Assembly (NCBI RefSeq): GCF_900120175.1
Contig: NZ_FQLF01000002.1
Location: 248,001-312,000, forward strand
Length of the DNA: 64,000 bases
DNA from: Oceanicoccus sp. KOV_DT_Chl
GTDB lineage: Bacteria > Pseudomonadota > Gammaproteobacteria > Pseudomonadales > Dasaniaceae
Reading direction: 5' to 3'
Shown here: in pieces, positions 47,860-56,211 of the stretch
How the letters are laid out: every line of letters starts with the position of its first letter
How positions within the stretch are numbered: position 1 is the first letter of the stretch
Translations under genes and position numbers: made by a program
The notes under the pieces: generated by a model
What the model saw: only the letters and a program-made list of their open reading frames with translations
Databases searched by the model: none
Told to the model about the DNA's origin: nothing

Positions 47860-49265
47860 TTAAAACACAGCGTCAATTAAAAAGGTGTACACATCTACCG
47901 CATCAAAACTCTCACCACTAACGAAAGCGTCAGGACTTTCAAAGGGCCCCGACGTGCCTTTAAAATCATAAAAGTGATTCCACTCCAACTTCGCTGCAAT
48001 ACCCGGGGTGATATCATAACGCAAACCGACAAAATTCAATTTGTAATCTCGGTCTTTTACCCGGGCAAATAAATTATCCGGGGCAGAGCATCTTTATAAT
48101 ACTCGCGACCATAACCGCCGTAAGGCATCCATTTATCGAAACGATGACCAAGCGTCAATACCCCCAACACTTCATCACCGATAAAATTTCCTTCACTGAC
48201 GTCCTGAACTGAAACTTCCAGAATCGCTAACCAATCGCCATCGTCATAGGCAGCCCCATAAGTGTAATAATCGATATTTTCTGACAACTGTCCCTCAAAA
48301 AATATCGAGTCTCCAGTAGTGACGGTTGAACCCGGCACCAGGGCGTCGGTATCAATAACACCAAAATTACCCCCTAGACGATTAAAATCCTGCTGCTTGA
48401 AACTCGCCGTAGTGCGTAGATGGGTATAAGCAAGGCGAAAAGTCCAATCCTGCCAGTAAGTTGTCCAGTTAAGCCCTAGTACATCATCACCTTCAACTTT
48501 TGCATCTAAATTGACACTCTTTTCTTCAAAGGCATAACCACCATAGTAAGCCGAAACCCGGTGATTCATTTGACCATCGTTAAAGCGATAAGTGACATCA
48601 AATCCATCGTAATCACTGATTTCGGTAATATAAAGACTCAGTGGCGGTCGCACCCATGGATAGGTATACCCCACATCCAAAGATTCTGAAAAAAGGTAAA
48701 TGGGCAACCGCATACGACCAGCACGCACTTCCCAATGTTGATCAAGCTCGTACGCTAAATAGGCCCAGCCAATATCGGCATCCCAGCCATCCCAGCCATT
48801 GGCCACAATTTGAGTCACCACTTTAGCCTGATCATTGATGCGAAAATTCATTTGCACACCAAGCACTGCATCCGACTCAAAATCAGAACCCATATTAAAA
48901 TCATATGGCCGATGCTTTAAGCCCCCACTTTCATCATTAGTGGTGAAACCTGCAGACAAAAAACCATTGATTTTAATTCGGTCACGGTCCTGACCAGCAG
49001 ATTGTTCAAATCGATCCATACGTCTGGCGACTTCAAGCTTGCTTTTTTCGTTGGCAGTAATGCGCTGTTCAATCAGCGGAGAGGAAGGATCTATACCTTG
49101 TTGCTTAAGCAGTGATTCAACCTGCTCAAGCTTTTTTCTGAGGGTATTATTTTCTTGTTCAAGCTGCAGAAAGCGACGCTCGATGTCTTCATCAGTCAAC
49201 GCATTCGCTGATGAATTAACCGCCAACACCATTGCAATTGCGAAGAGCCTTAAGACTCTATGCAT
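47860..49265 (-). pseudogene. outer-membrane porin-like protein, one frameshift as assembled
   Basis: Predicted barrel protein with a signal peptide (MHRVLRLFAIAMVLAVNSSANA), a coiled coil (LEQENNTLRKKLEQVESLL, near 30-55) that may trimerise, and amphipathic strands (VGYTYPWVRPPLSLYITEIS and others). The long frame stops early at 48057, but adding one base in the CCCC run (coding strand of 48080-48083) continues as LPPDNLFARVKDRDYKLNFV and onward to an aromatic C-terminus LIDAVF at 47860, the proper end of a barrel. The repaired length is 468 residues. ATG 49265 has GGGGGA 5-6 nt upstream. It is followed by the phosphate-binding-like gene. Confidence 0.82.
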
Positions 49266-49404
49266 GTATTCCCCCAAGCTATCTATTTTTATAATTTTGA
49301 TAAAAAACCGGCGACCAACAATTGAACATTAGGCACCTCTTTTCGCCGAAACTATGCCCCATCTAGAGTTGATATGCAATGGTTTTGTGACAGCTGCCTC
49401 AGGG

Positions 49405-52400
49405 CTAGGCGTTAGCAATAAGTTCTATGCGCCCCCCCTGTTTTCGATCATATTTTTTTACCGGTGTGTTCACCACCTCCGCTAACGGCAGGGCATTAAC
49501 CGCGGCCTCAATTCGTTCCGCAGGCACTGGACCATAAACAGTTGAACGCTGTCGATATTGACGACCAGCCAGAGCTATTAAGCGCTGCATTTCCACTGGC
49601 GAACACTCCTGACCGTGATCAGCACCCGCTGCACGCGTGATAGTCTCATTCATCAAAGTACCGCCTAGATCATTAGCGCCGGCCTGTAAACACGAGACAA
49701 TTCCCTGCTCCCCCATTTTCACCCAGGAGGTTTGAATATTCTGAATAAAAGGAGACAACACCAACCGCGCGACTGCATGCATCAAAATAGCTTCACGGAA
49801 AGTAGGGCCTTTGCGCGCCCTACCCTTGAGATACAGCGGCGCCTCCATATGCACAAATGGCAGTGGTACAAACTCGGTGAAACCGCTGGTTTTTTGCTGC
49901 AATTCGCGCAGCTGTAATAAATGCCGGGCCCAATGAGGTAACTTTTCAATATGGCCATACATAATAGTGGCGGTGGTTTTAAACCCTTGTTCATGAGCAT
50001 CAGTCATTACCGATAACCACTGCCCGGTATTGATCTTATCCGGACACAAATCCGCTCGAACTTCATCATCCAAAATTTCAGCAGCGGTGCCCGGCAAAGA
50101 ATTCAAACCGGCTTGCTTTAATTGCTGCAAAAATTCTGCCACAGAAATCTTTAAGGTGGCGGCACCCTGCCATACTTCCAACGGAGAAAATGCATGTACA
50201 TGCATATCCGGCGTTACAGTTTTAACTGCATGTAAAATATCGATATACGTTGCACCAGTATATTCAGGATGAATCCCACCCTGCATACATACTTCTGTAG
50301 CTCCGCGCTGCCAAGCCTCAACACAGCGGCGTTCGATTTCCTGATGCCCTAAATCATAAGGGCGCCCGCGTAAATTTTCGCTGAGCTTACCTTTTGAAAA
50401 CGCACAAAACTGGCACTTGAAATAGCAAATATTGGTGTAATTAATATTGCGGGTGACCACGTACGAAACGGTATCGCCATTCAACTGCTGACGGAATTGA
50501 TCAGCTTGTTGACACACATAAGAAAAATCTTCACCGCGAGCCTGAAACAACCGCACCACATCCGCCTCTGTTAACGCCTCACTGGCCCGGGCACGCGCAA
50601 CAATTTGTTTGATTTCTGCGGATACATGATTAAGTGTGGATGCGGATAATTGCTCGACAATTTCTGCTGGTGGCGCAATGACCTCCCCCGGTGACCAGTC
50701 ATCAACTCGAGGAAAACCTTCGGTATCAATCATCTGCAAAACTGCCGTCTGCAGAGCAGAATCCAGCCAGCGCTTGCCTTCAATGGCGTAAGCCGGATAA
50801 ATCGTTAACCGCTCATGCAGATATTTGCCACTGACTGCCGTTTCTTTTGCTAACTGTTCAAGGTGCGGCCAAGGTGCTTCCGGGTTCACATAATCAGGGG
50901 TAATTGGCGATACGCCACCCCAGTCATTAATACCTGAGTAAACCAGTTTCGGCAGCACTCCGGGGCTTAAGTTAGGTGGCGCCTGAATACTCATGTCCGG
51001 CCCAAAAATAATTCGGGTTACCGCAATAGTCCACAGTAATTCATTGAGATCAGGCTCCGGTGCCTGCGACATTTTGGTATTGTCCTTGGCGCGAAAATTT
51101 TGCACGATAATTTCTTGCAAATGACCATACTGGTGATGCAAATCGCGCAATGCCAATAATGATTCAATACGTTCACGCCGGGTTTCACCGATGCCAATTA
51201 AAATACCTGAAGTAAAAGGTACATTTGCCACTCCTGCGCGCGCGATCGTTTGCAAACGTACCGCCGGGTCTTTGTCAGGCGAACCATAATGCGGCATACC
51301 TTTTTCGCATAAGCGGCTAGATGCGGACTCCAGCATAATTCCCATAGAGGCCGATACTGGCCGCAGCTTGGCGATTTCCTCTTCTGTCATGCAGCCAGCA
51401 TTGATATGGGGCAACACGCCAGTTTCTTCAAACACAATTTTGGCGACATGAGCGACATAATCCAGCGTCGAGTCAAAACCCATTTCCGCCAAAGCATTAC
51501 GTGCCGCACTGTAACGCAGCTCAGGCTTCTCACCCAAGGTGAATAGCGCTTCCTTACACCCTTGCTCGGCACCTGCTCTGACTGAAGCCAATACGTCTTC
51601 AACCTTCATATACGGCGATGGAATATGTTTTGGTGTTTGCGCAAAAGTACAATAGTGACAAACATCACGACATAAATGAGTTAACGGAATAAAGACTTTT
51701 CGCGAATAAGTCACAACATTGCGGAACCCTTGGTCGCGTATAGCACTGGCTGCAGTCATTAACTGCTGAGTAGTTTCTTCGCCAGCAAACATGTCATCTG
51801 CCAATGACAACGCTTGCTGATTAGTCAACATCGTACCAGCATGGACCTGGTTCAATAACGCAGTCATATTTTTATTTTCAGCCGTTGAAATATTAGTGGC
51901 AGTCATCATTGCGATAACTCGATTAGCGATGCCACTTTCTTGCAGATAACGCAGCGTATGTTTTGTTTTATCGGTTTCCTGACAGAGTAAAATCAGATCT
52001 TCAGGGTTATCAATATCAGCTGCTGCTCCCGTTAACGTCAGGATATTAACAGCCATTTTTTTTTGCTGTGCTTGCTCGCAATGTTTTTGAAAACTGTAGG
52101 CGCCATATTGGAAGTTCAACGCCGCCGGCGGAGACACGATAAGACAATTACTCCCCTCTTTTACCGTATCGGGGGCAATAGTCATACAGGGAGATAACGA
52201 CGCCTGATGTTGATCAATTAACTGCTGTATTTCGGTGGCATTAATTAGCGGCAAATCACCGTGAATAACTAACAAGGAATCAACGCCCTGCTGCTGTATT
52301 TTACCAGCAGCCGCATCCGTCACCGCAGACAAACCTTTAGTATTATCTGCCGACGCCAGCAGCGAACTTTCATCCCAGCAGCTGACACCGTAATGCTCTG

Positions 52401-52590
52401 CCAACAATTCCGCACTGGGATCATCAGAGACAATAACCACATGATCAATAGCCGGATGAACGGACAATACATCCAGCACATCCTCCACCATAGTGTGAAA
52501 TAAATGTCTACGCTCGTGTGCTGCCAGCACACCGGATAAGCGCTGCTTGGCGTTAACAAAATCTTTTAATGGCAATAAGGCCCACAACAT
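49405..52590 (-). CDS. CofC-CofG-CofH three-domain fusion (F420: guanylyltransferase plus FO synthase)
   Basis: Coenzyme F420 enzyme of 1061 residues. Residues 1-205 are CofC/FbiD, which activates phospholactate (or PEP or 3-phosphoglycerate) with GTP: LLPLKDFVNAKQRLSGVL and LLVIHGDLPLI. After a linker, CofG (about 285-620) has the radical-SAM cysteines 307, 311 and 314 (CRDVCHYC). CofH (about 690-1050) has its own cluster at 722, 726 and 729 (CYFKCQFC). CofG and CofH together make FO from a tyrosine and a pyrimidine; their fusion is known as FbiC, but the extra CofC is unusual. ATG 52590 shares one base with the cofD stop (TAATG), so they are translated together. Domain calls are firm; the CofC substrate is unknown. 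Confidence 0.93.
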   Translation of the reverse strand: MLWALLPLKDFVNAKQRLSGVLAAHERRHLFHTMVEDVLDVLSVHPAIDHVVIVSDDPSAELLAEHYGVSCWDESSLLASADNTKGLSAVTDAAAGKIQQQGVDSLLVIHGDLPLINATEIQQLIDQHQASLSPCMTIAPDTVKEGSNCLIVSPPAALNFQYGAYSFQKHCEQAQQKKMAVNILTLTGAAADIDNPEDLILLCQETDKTKHTLRYLQESGIANRVIAMMTATNISTAENKNMTALLNQVHAGTMLTNQQALSLADDMFAGEETTQQLMTAASAIRDQGFRNVVTYSRKVFIPLTHLCRDVCHYCTFAQTPKHIPSPYMKVEDVLASVRAGAEQGCKEALFTLGEKPELRYSAARNALAEMGFDSTLDYVAHVAKIVFEETGVLPHINAGCMTEEEIAKLRPVSASMGIMLESASSRLCEKGMPHYGSPDKDPAVRLQTIARAGVANVPFTSGILIGIGETRRERIESLLALRDLHHQYGHLQEIIVQNFRAKDNTKMSQAPEPDLNELLWTIAVTRIIFGPDMSIQAPPNLSPGVLPKLVYSGINDWGGVSPITPDYVNPEAPWPHLEQLAKETAVSGKYLHERLTIYPAYAIEGKRWLDSALQTAVLQMIDTEGFPRVDDWSPGEVIAPPAEIVEQLSASTLNHVSAEIKQIVARARASEALTEADVVRLFQARGEDFSYVCQQADQFRQQLNGDTVSYVVTRNINYTNICYFKCQFCAFSKGKLSENLRGRPYDLGHQEIERRCVEAWQRGATEVCMQGGIHPEYTGATYIDILHAVKTVTPDMHVHAFSPLEVWQGAATLKISVAEFLQQLKQAGLNSLPGTAAEILDDEVRADLCPDKINTGQWLSVMTDAHEQGFKTTATIMYGHIEKLPHWARHLLQLRELQQKTSGFTEFVPLPFVHMEAPLYLKGRARKGPTFREAILMHAVARLVLSPFIQNIQTSWVKMGEQGIVSCLQAGANDLGGTLMNETITRAAGADHGQECSPVEMQRLIALAGRQYRQRSTVYGPVPAERIEAAVNALPLAEVVNTPVKKYDRKQGGRIELIANA

Positions 52591-53585
52591 TAGTGTTTTC
52601 CAGCAATAGAGTCAGTGAATAATTGATCAGCAAAGGATAGCACTGCTGTTGCCAGATCAATACGATCGTCCAATGTTTTCATAATGGTCGGCACCACTTT
52701 AGTGGCTAAGCCCAATTGATCAATCTCTGTCTGTAACGATTGATCCGATTGATCGAGTACAAAACCATCCAGCAAATCACCATAATAAGCGGCAACCGCC
52801 GTAGCAGTCGCAGGTATTGCGAGCTCTGTCATCATTTTTGCAGCCGGACCTTTTATCGCTAAACCCGCCACAATCGGCGAAACAGCAATCACCGGTGCAG
52901 CACTGGCCTTCATTGCAGCACGCACCTGTGGCAACTGCAACATGGGGTCGACACTGACAAAAGGGTTGGAGGGACAAATAATAATCGCCGCCAGATCCTC
53001 GCTCTGCAATAAATCCAACCACTGCGGCTGTGGCTGTGCGCTGTCAATCCCCGCAAAATAAAAACCCTGCACCGCTGGCCGGCATTGCTCGCGGACAAAA
53101 TATTCCTGAAATGCCAACTCACCGCCTGCCGTTTTCACCCGGGTGCGTACCGGGTCGTCAGTCATCGGCAATAGCGTGTGCTTAACCCCCAAACGATGAC
53201 ATAAATACGTGGTCACTGAGGATAAACTTTCCCCCGCGGCCAGTTGTTGGCTGCGCACCAGGTGCGTCGCTAAATCACGATCACCCAAGCGAAACCAGGT
53301 ATCACCACCTAATGCACTCATAGCATCCATAGCCTGCCAACTTTCGTTGGCCAAACCCCAACCCAACTCCTTGTTATTTAAGTCAGCGAGGGTGTACATC
53401 ACTGTATCCAGATCAGGAGAAATAGTTAATCCCAAATGAGTAAAATCATCAGCGGTATTAGCAACAATAGTTAATTGCTCGGGAGCTAATACCTTGGCCA
53501 AGCCAAGTGCTAATTTGGCGCCACCAACACCACCAGACAGAGCCAATATTTTTTTCGGCTTATCGATATTGTTAGATTTATTCAT
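52590..53585 (-). CDS. cofD: 2-phospho-L-lactate transferase (F420-0 synthesis)
   Basis: Joins the activated phospholactyl (or PEP) group to FO, giving F420-0 or dehydro-F420-0; about 331 residues. The N-terminal ILALSGGVGGAKLALGL and TIVANTADDFTHLGLTISPDLDT are the FO/GDP-binding signature of CofD/FbiA, and the later block AIIICPSNPFVSVDPML fits the family. ATG 53585 is preferred over GTG 53600. The stop overlaps the fused cofC-cofGH start by one base. It lies 82 nt after cofE. Confidence 0.94.
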   Translation of the reverse strand: MNKSNNIDKPKKILALSGGVGGAKLALGLAKVLAPEQLTIVANTADDFTHLGLTISPDLDTVMYTLADLNNKELGWGLANESWQAMDAMSALGGDTWFRLGDRDLATHLVRSQQLAAGESLSSVTTYLCHRLGVKHTLLPMTDDPVRTRVKTAGGELAFQEYFVREQCRPAVQGFYFAGIDSAQPQPQWLDLLQSEDLAAIIICPSNPFVSVDPMLQLPQVRAAMKASAAPVIAVSPIVAGLAIKGPAAKMMTELAIPATATAVAAYYGDLLDGFVLDQSDQSLQTEIDQLGLATKVVPTIMKTLDDRIDLATAVLSFADQLFTDSIAGKH

Positions 53586-53667
53586 TACTGGAGGCACCAC
53601 GTTGCTAGCTATTATTATTGCGTTATCTGTTTACAGCGATAGTAAAAAATTAGTCCGCCTTTGATCG

Positions 53668-54432
53668 TTAGCGAAAAAGGTCTTTCGATTTTTCACGAAT
53701 CAAACTGCTTGAACCGGTTTCAGCCGAACGTAGATTAGCACCACGAATTAACACGACTGGACAGCCCTCTGCAGCCTGCCCCATCAAAAAAGAAGCCGCT
53801 GCAGCCAACTCATCGGCCACTGCGACTTCTGTCACTTCTAATACTTTTTTAAATAGATCCTGGTCACCCACCATGTCAACCAAGGGTTCAAAACCGGCGG
53901 TACCAATCGCCATGCCGACAGTACCATTGCGCCAGGCACGGCCCGCACTGTCATTGATAATGACAAACGTCGAGCGGCCTGTTTGGGCTTTAATTTGTGC
54001 GCGCAGTTGCTGTGCGCTCTTGTCAGAATCCAGAGGCAATAATAAGACCCGGGGATTGTCTGGATTAGATTCAATATTGGACTTATCAATACCGGCATTA
54101 GCATGAACATAGCCAAGCCGATGCTCAACCACAACCACGCCGGGGCGCTGTCGAACAACTTCATTGGATTCGGATAATATTAACTCGATAATGCGGGGAT
54201 CTTTATCCACTTGCTGTGCCAACACGATAGCTTCTTCGCTTGGGCTTACCTGATTCAGATAGCCATAGCGGTTTTCTGCTTTGGACACAATTTTTTGCGC
54301 TAATACCAACACATCATTGTCTTGTAACGACAAGCCCGCACGCGTTAGTGAAAGCAGTATCTGCTCCAGCAAATTATCCCCGGGCTCAACCATGGGGAAA
54401 TCCGGTAGCGCTGTTAACGTCATTGAATTCAT
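53668..54432 (-). CDS. cofE: coenzyme F420-0:L-glutamate ligase
   Basis: Adds glutamate residues to F420-0 using GTP; 254 residues, the single-domain CofE without the nitroreductase-like part of mycobacterial FbiB. Conserved blocks are LVLAQKIVSKAENRY (near 42-56), GYVHANAGIDKSN (near 108), INDSAGRAWRNGTVGMAIG (near 160) and VADELAAAASFLMGQ (near 205). Without the FbiB C-terminal domain, a dehydro-F420 made from PEP would lack its usual reductase; this favours a non-PEP precursor, though only indirectly. It sits between the reductase gene and cofD. Confidence 0.94.
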   Translation of the reverse strand: MNSMTLTALPDFPMVEPGDNLLEQILLSLTRAGLSLQDNDVLVLAQKIVSKAENRYGYLNQVSPSEEAIVLAQQVDKDPRIIELILSESNEVVRQRPGVVVVEHRLGYVHANAGIDKSNIESNPDNPRVLLLPLDSDKSAQQLRAQIKAQTGRSTFVIINDSAGRAWRNGTVGMAIGTAGFEPLVDMVGDQDLFKKVLEVTEVAVADELAAAASFLMGQAAEGCPVVLIRGANLRSAETGSSSLIREKSKDLFR

Positions 54433-54467
54433 ATCACGACAAATTTAAAGCAGAAGTCAGAATAACA

Positions 54468-55151
54468 TTACGCCTTGTCATCCAAACCAGTAATACTGAT
54501 ACCGGCATGACAACCGTATTGCTTGTTGATAAAAATCAGCACCGAGGTTAATGCCTCTGTCGCCGCCGAGTTTGCAATGCTGCCGCCATGAAAACCGCGC
54601 ATGCCTGCAGCTTCAACTAACTCAATCACTTTAGCGCGTGCATCTTTTTTATCACCGCAGACGATCACATCACAACTCAGACCCTGGCCTTCTTGCAAAT
54701 GATGGGCGGCGACATTCTGAAACGCTGAAACAACTTGAACGTCCTCACCTAAAATCTGCTGGGCAATTTGACCGGCAGAACCCTGCTCGGGCAGTTGCAC
54801 CCGCGCGACCTTGGGCGGTACCAGCGGCACAGTGACATCAATTAAAATTTTGCCTTTTAGCGCCTCTTTCACTAATTCGAGGGTACCCGTTTGATGCGCA
54901 AAGGGCACCGTCATTGCGCAAATGTCCGCCGCTTCAGCAGCCGCCAAATTTTCCATCGCCCGCACATTAACGCCGTCGATGCCACGCGCCTGCATGACCG
55001 CCTTCAAATCTGCGGCTGCTGCCACGGCTTTATCTTCAGTGCGCGAGCCGATAATGACTTGATAGCCTGCCTGCGCCCAGCGCCGTGCCAAACCGGTACC
55101 TAAATCACCGGTACCTCCCAAAATTGCAATAACCGCTAAAGAATCACTCAT
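54468..55151 (-). CDS. npdG: NADPH-dependent F420 reductase
   Basis: Transfers hydride between NADPH and F420, supplying F420H2; 227 residues. The Rossmann motif AILGGTGDLGTGLARRWAQAG is followed by IIGSRTEDKA, which has the Ser-Arg-Thr that binds the NADP phosphate, and IDVTVPLVPP and FQNVAAHHL of the Fno family. ATG 55151 gives exactly this start; the open frame to 55352 is longer by 67 residues without family likeness. It is the first gene of the F420 group, divergent from an SDR, so reduced F420 is probably made and used in this cell. Confidence 0.92.
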   Translation of the reverse strand: MSDSLAVIAILGGTGDLGTGLARRWAQAGYQVIIGSRTEDKAVAAAADLKAVMQARGIDGVNVRAMENLAAAEAADICAMTVPFAHQTGTLELVKEALKGKILIDVTVPLVPPKVARVQLPEQGSAGQIAQQILGEDVQVVSAFQNVAAHHLQEGQGLSCDVIVCGDKKDARAKVIELVEAAGMRGFHGGSIANSAATEALTSVLIFINKQYGCHAGISITGLDDKA

Positions 55152-55401
55152 AACTAATAAAATCTCTCTCTTAGAACAAACCGCTCGATCATTAAACGGG
55201 GACACGTCAGTAGCAGCAATAGCCAAAACAGCCAACACTGACAACATTTCAGGCCAGCGGCATTGTGCAGCAAAGCCCAACGACTGTGAAGGCTTATACT
55301 GACTTAAACATCGGTAATCTCGTCCATTTAAACCATGCTTTTTGACGCTCAAACTCTATAATAAAGGCCTTTAGAATGTTGCAACGTACAAAAGGTAAAT
55401 T

Positions 55402-56178
55402 ATGGATAAGCAATTGGATTTCAGCGGCAAAGTCGTCATCGTCACTGGTGGCGGCAAAGGTGTTGGCAAAGGTATTAGCCAGCGCTTTCTCGCCGCCGGT
55501 GCCGATGTCATTATTTGCGGGCGTAATGCCCCAGAAGAGCTACCCCAAGCCGGTAACAAACAGGCCATCTTTACCACAGTGGACGTCAAAGACGTAGAGC
55601 AAATACAGGCCTGTGTCGATTTCGCTGTTGAGAAGTTTGGTCGGCTGGATGTATTAGTGAACAACGCCGGTGGGGCGCCAATGACCGATGCCGCGACCGC
55701 TTCCCCACGCTTCTCGGAATCTATTATCCGCCTCAACTTGCTTGCGCCGCTGAACTTTTGCCAGGCCGCCAATGCAGTCATGCAGCAGCAAGCCGAGGGC
55801 GGAACTATCGTCAATATCGCCAGTGTCAGTGCTATCCGCCCCTCGCCTGGCACTGCAGCATACGGTGCCGCCAAAGCCGGCCTCGTCAACTTAGCCACAT
55901 CCTTAGCAGTGGAGTGGGCACCCAAAGTCCGGATCAATAGTGTGATTGCCGGGCTGATTCGTACCGAGCAATCCCATCTGCATTATGGTGATGAAGACGG
56001 TATCGCAGCGGTAGGTGACACTATCCCTCTGGGACGGATGGCCGAGCCCAAAGACATTGGTGATGCCTGCCTGTTCTTATCCAGCTCACTATCAAGCTAT
56101 ATCAGTGGTTCAACCGTTACCGTACATGGTGGCGGCGAAAAACCGGCATTTTTGGATGCGGCTAACACTGACAAGTAA
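55402..56178 (+). CDS. short-chain dehydrogenase/reductase
   Basis: Classical SDR of 258 residues. The cofactor motif is TGGGKGVGKGI (near 15-25), NNAGG is near 90, and the catalytic Ser, Tyr and Lys lie in NIASVSAIRPSPGTAAYGAAK. GRN after strand 2 suggests NADP. AAAGG lies upstream of the ATG. The gene is divergent from the F420 reductase and 33 nt ahead of the PQQ dehydrogenase, so it is co-transcribed with that. The role in an alcohol- or sugar-oxidising route is inferred; the substrate is unknown. Confidence 0.9.
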   Translation: MDKQLDFSGKVVIVTGGGKGVGKGISQRFLAAGADVIICGRNAPEELPQAGNKQAIFTTVDVKDVEQIQACVDFAVEKFGRLDVLVNNAGGAPMTDAATASPRFSESIIRLNLLAPLNFCQAANAVMQQQAEGGTIVNIASVSAIRPSPGTAAYGAAKAGLVNLATSLAVEWAPKVRINSVIAGLIRTEQSHLHYGDEDGIAAVGDTIPLGRMAEPKDIGDACLFLSSSLSSYISGSTVTVHGGGEKPAFLDAANTDK

Positions 56179-56211
56179 GCCATTGTCATTTTTACACCCC
56201 AAGGAATACCT

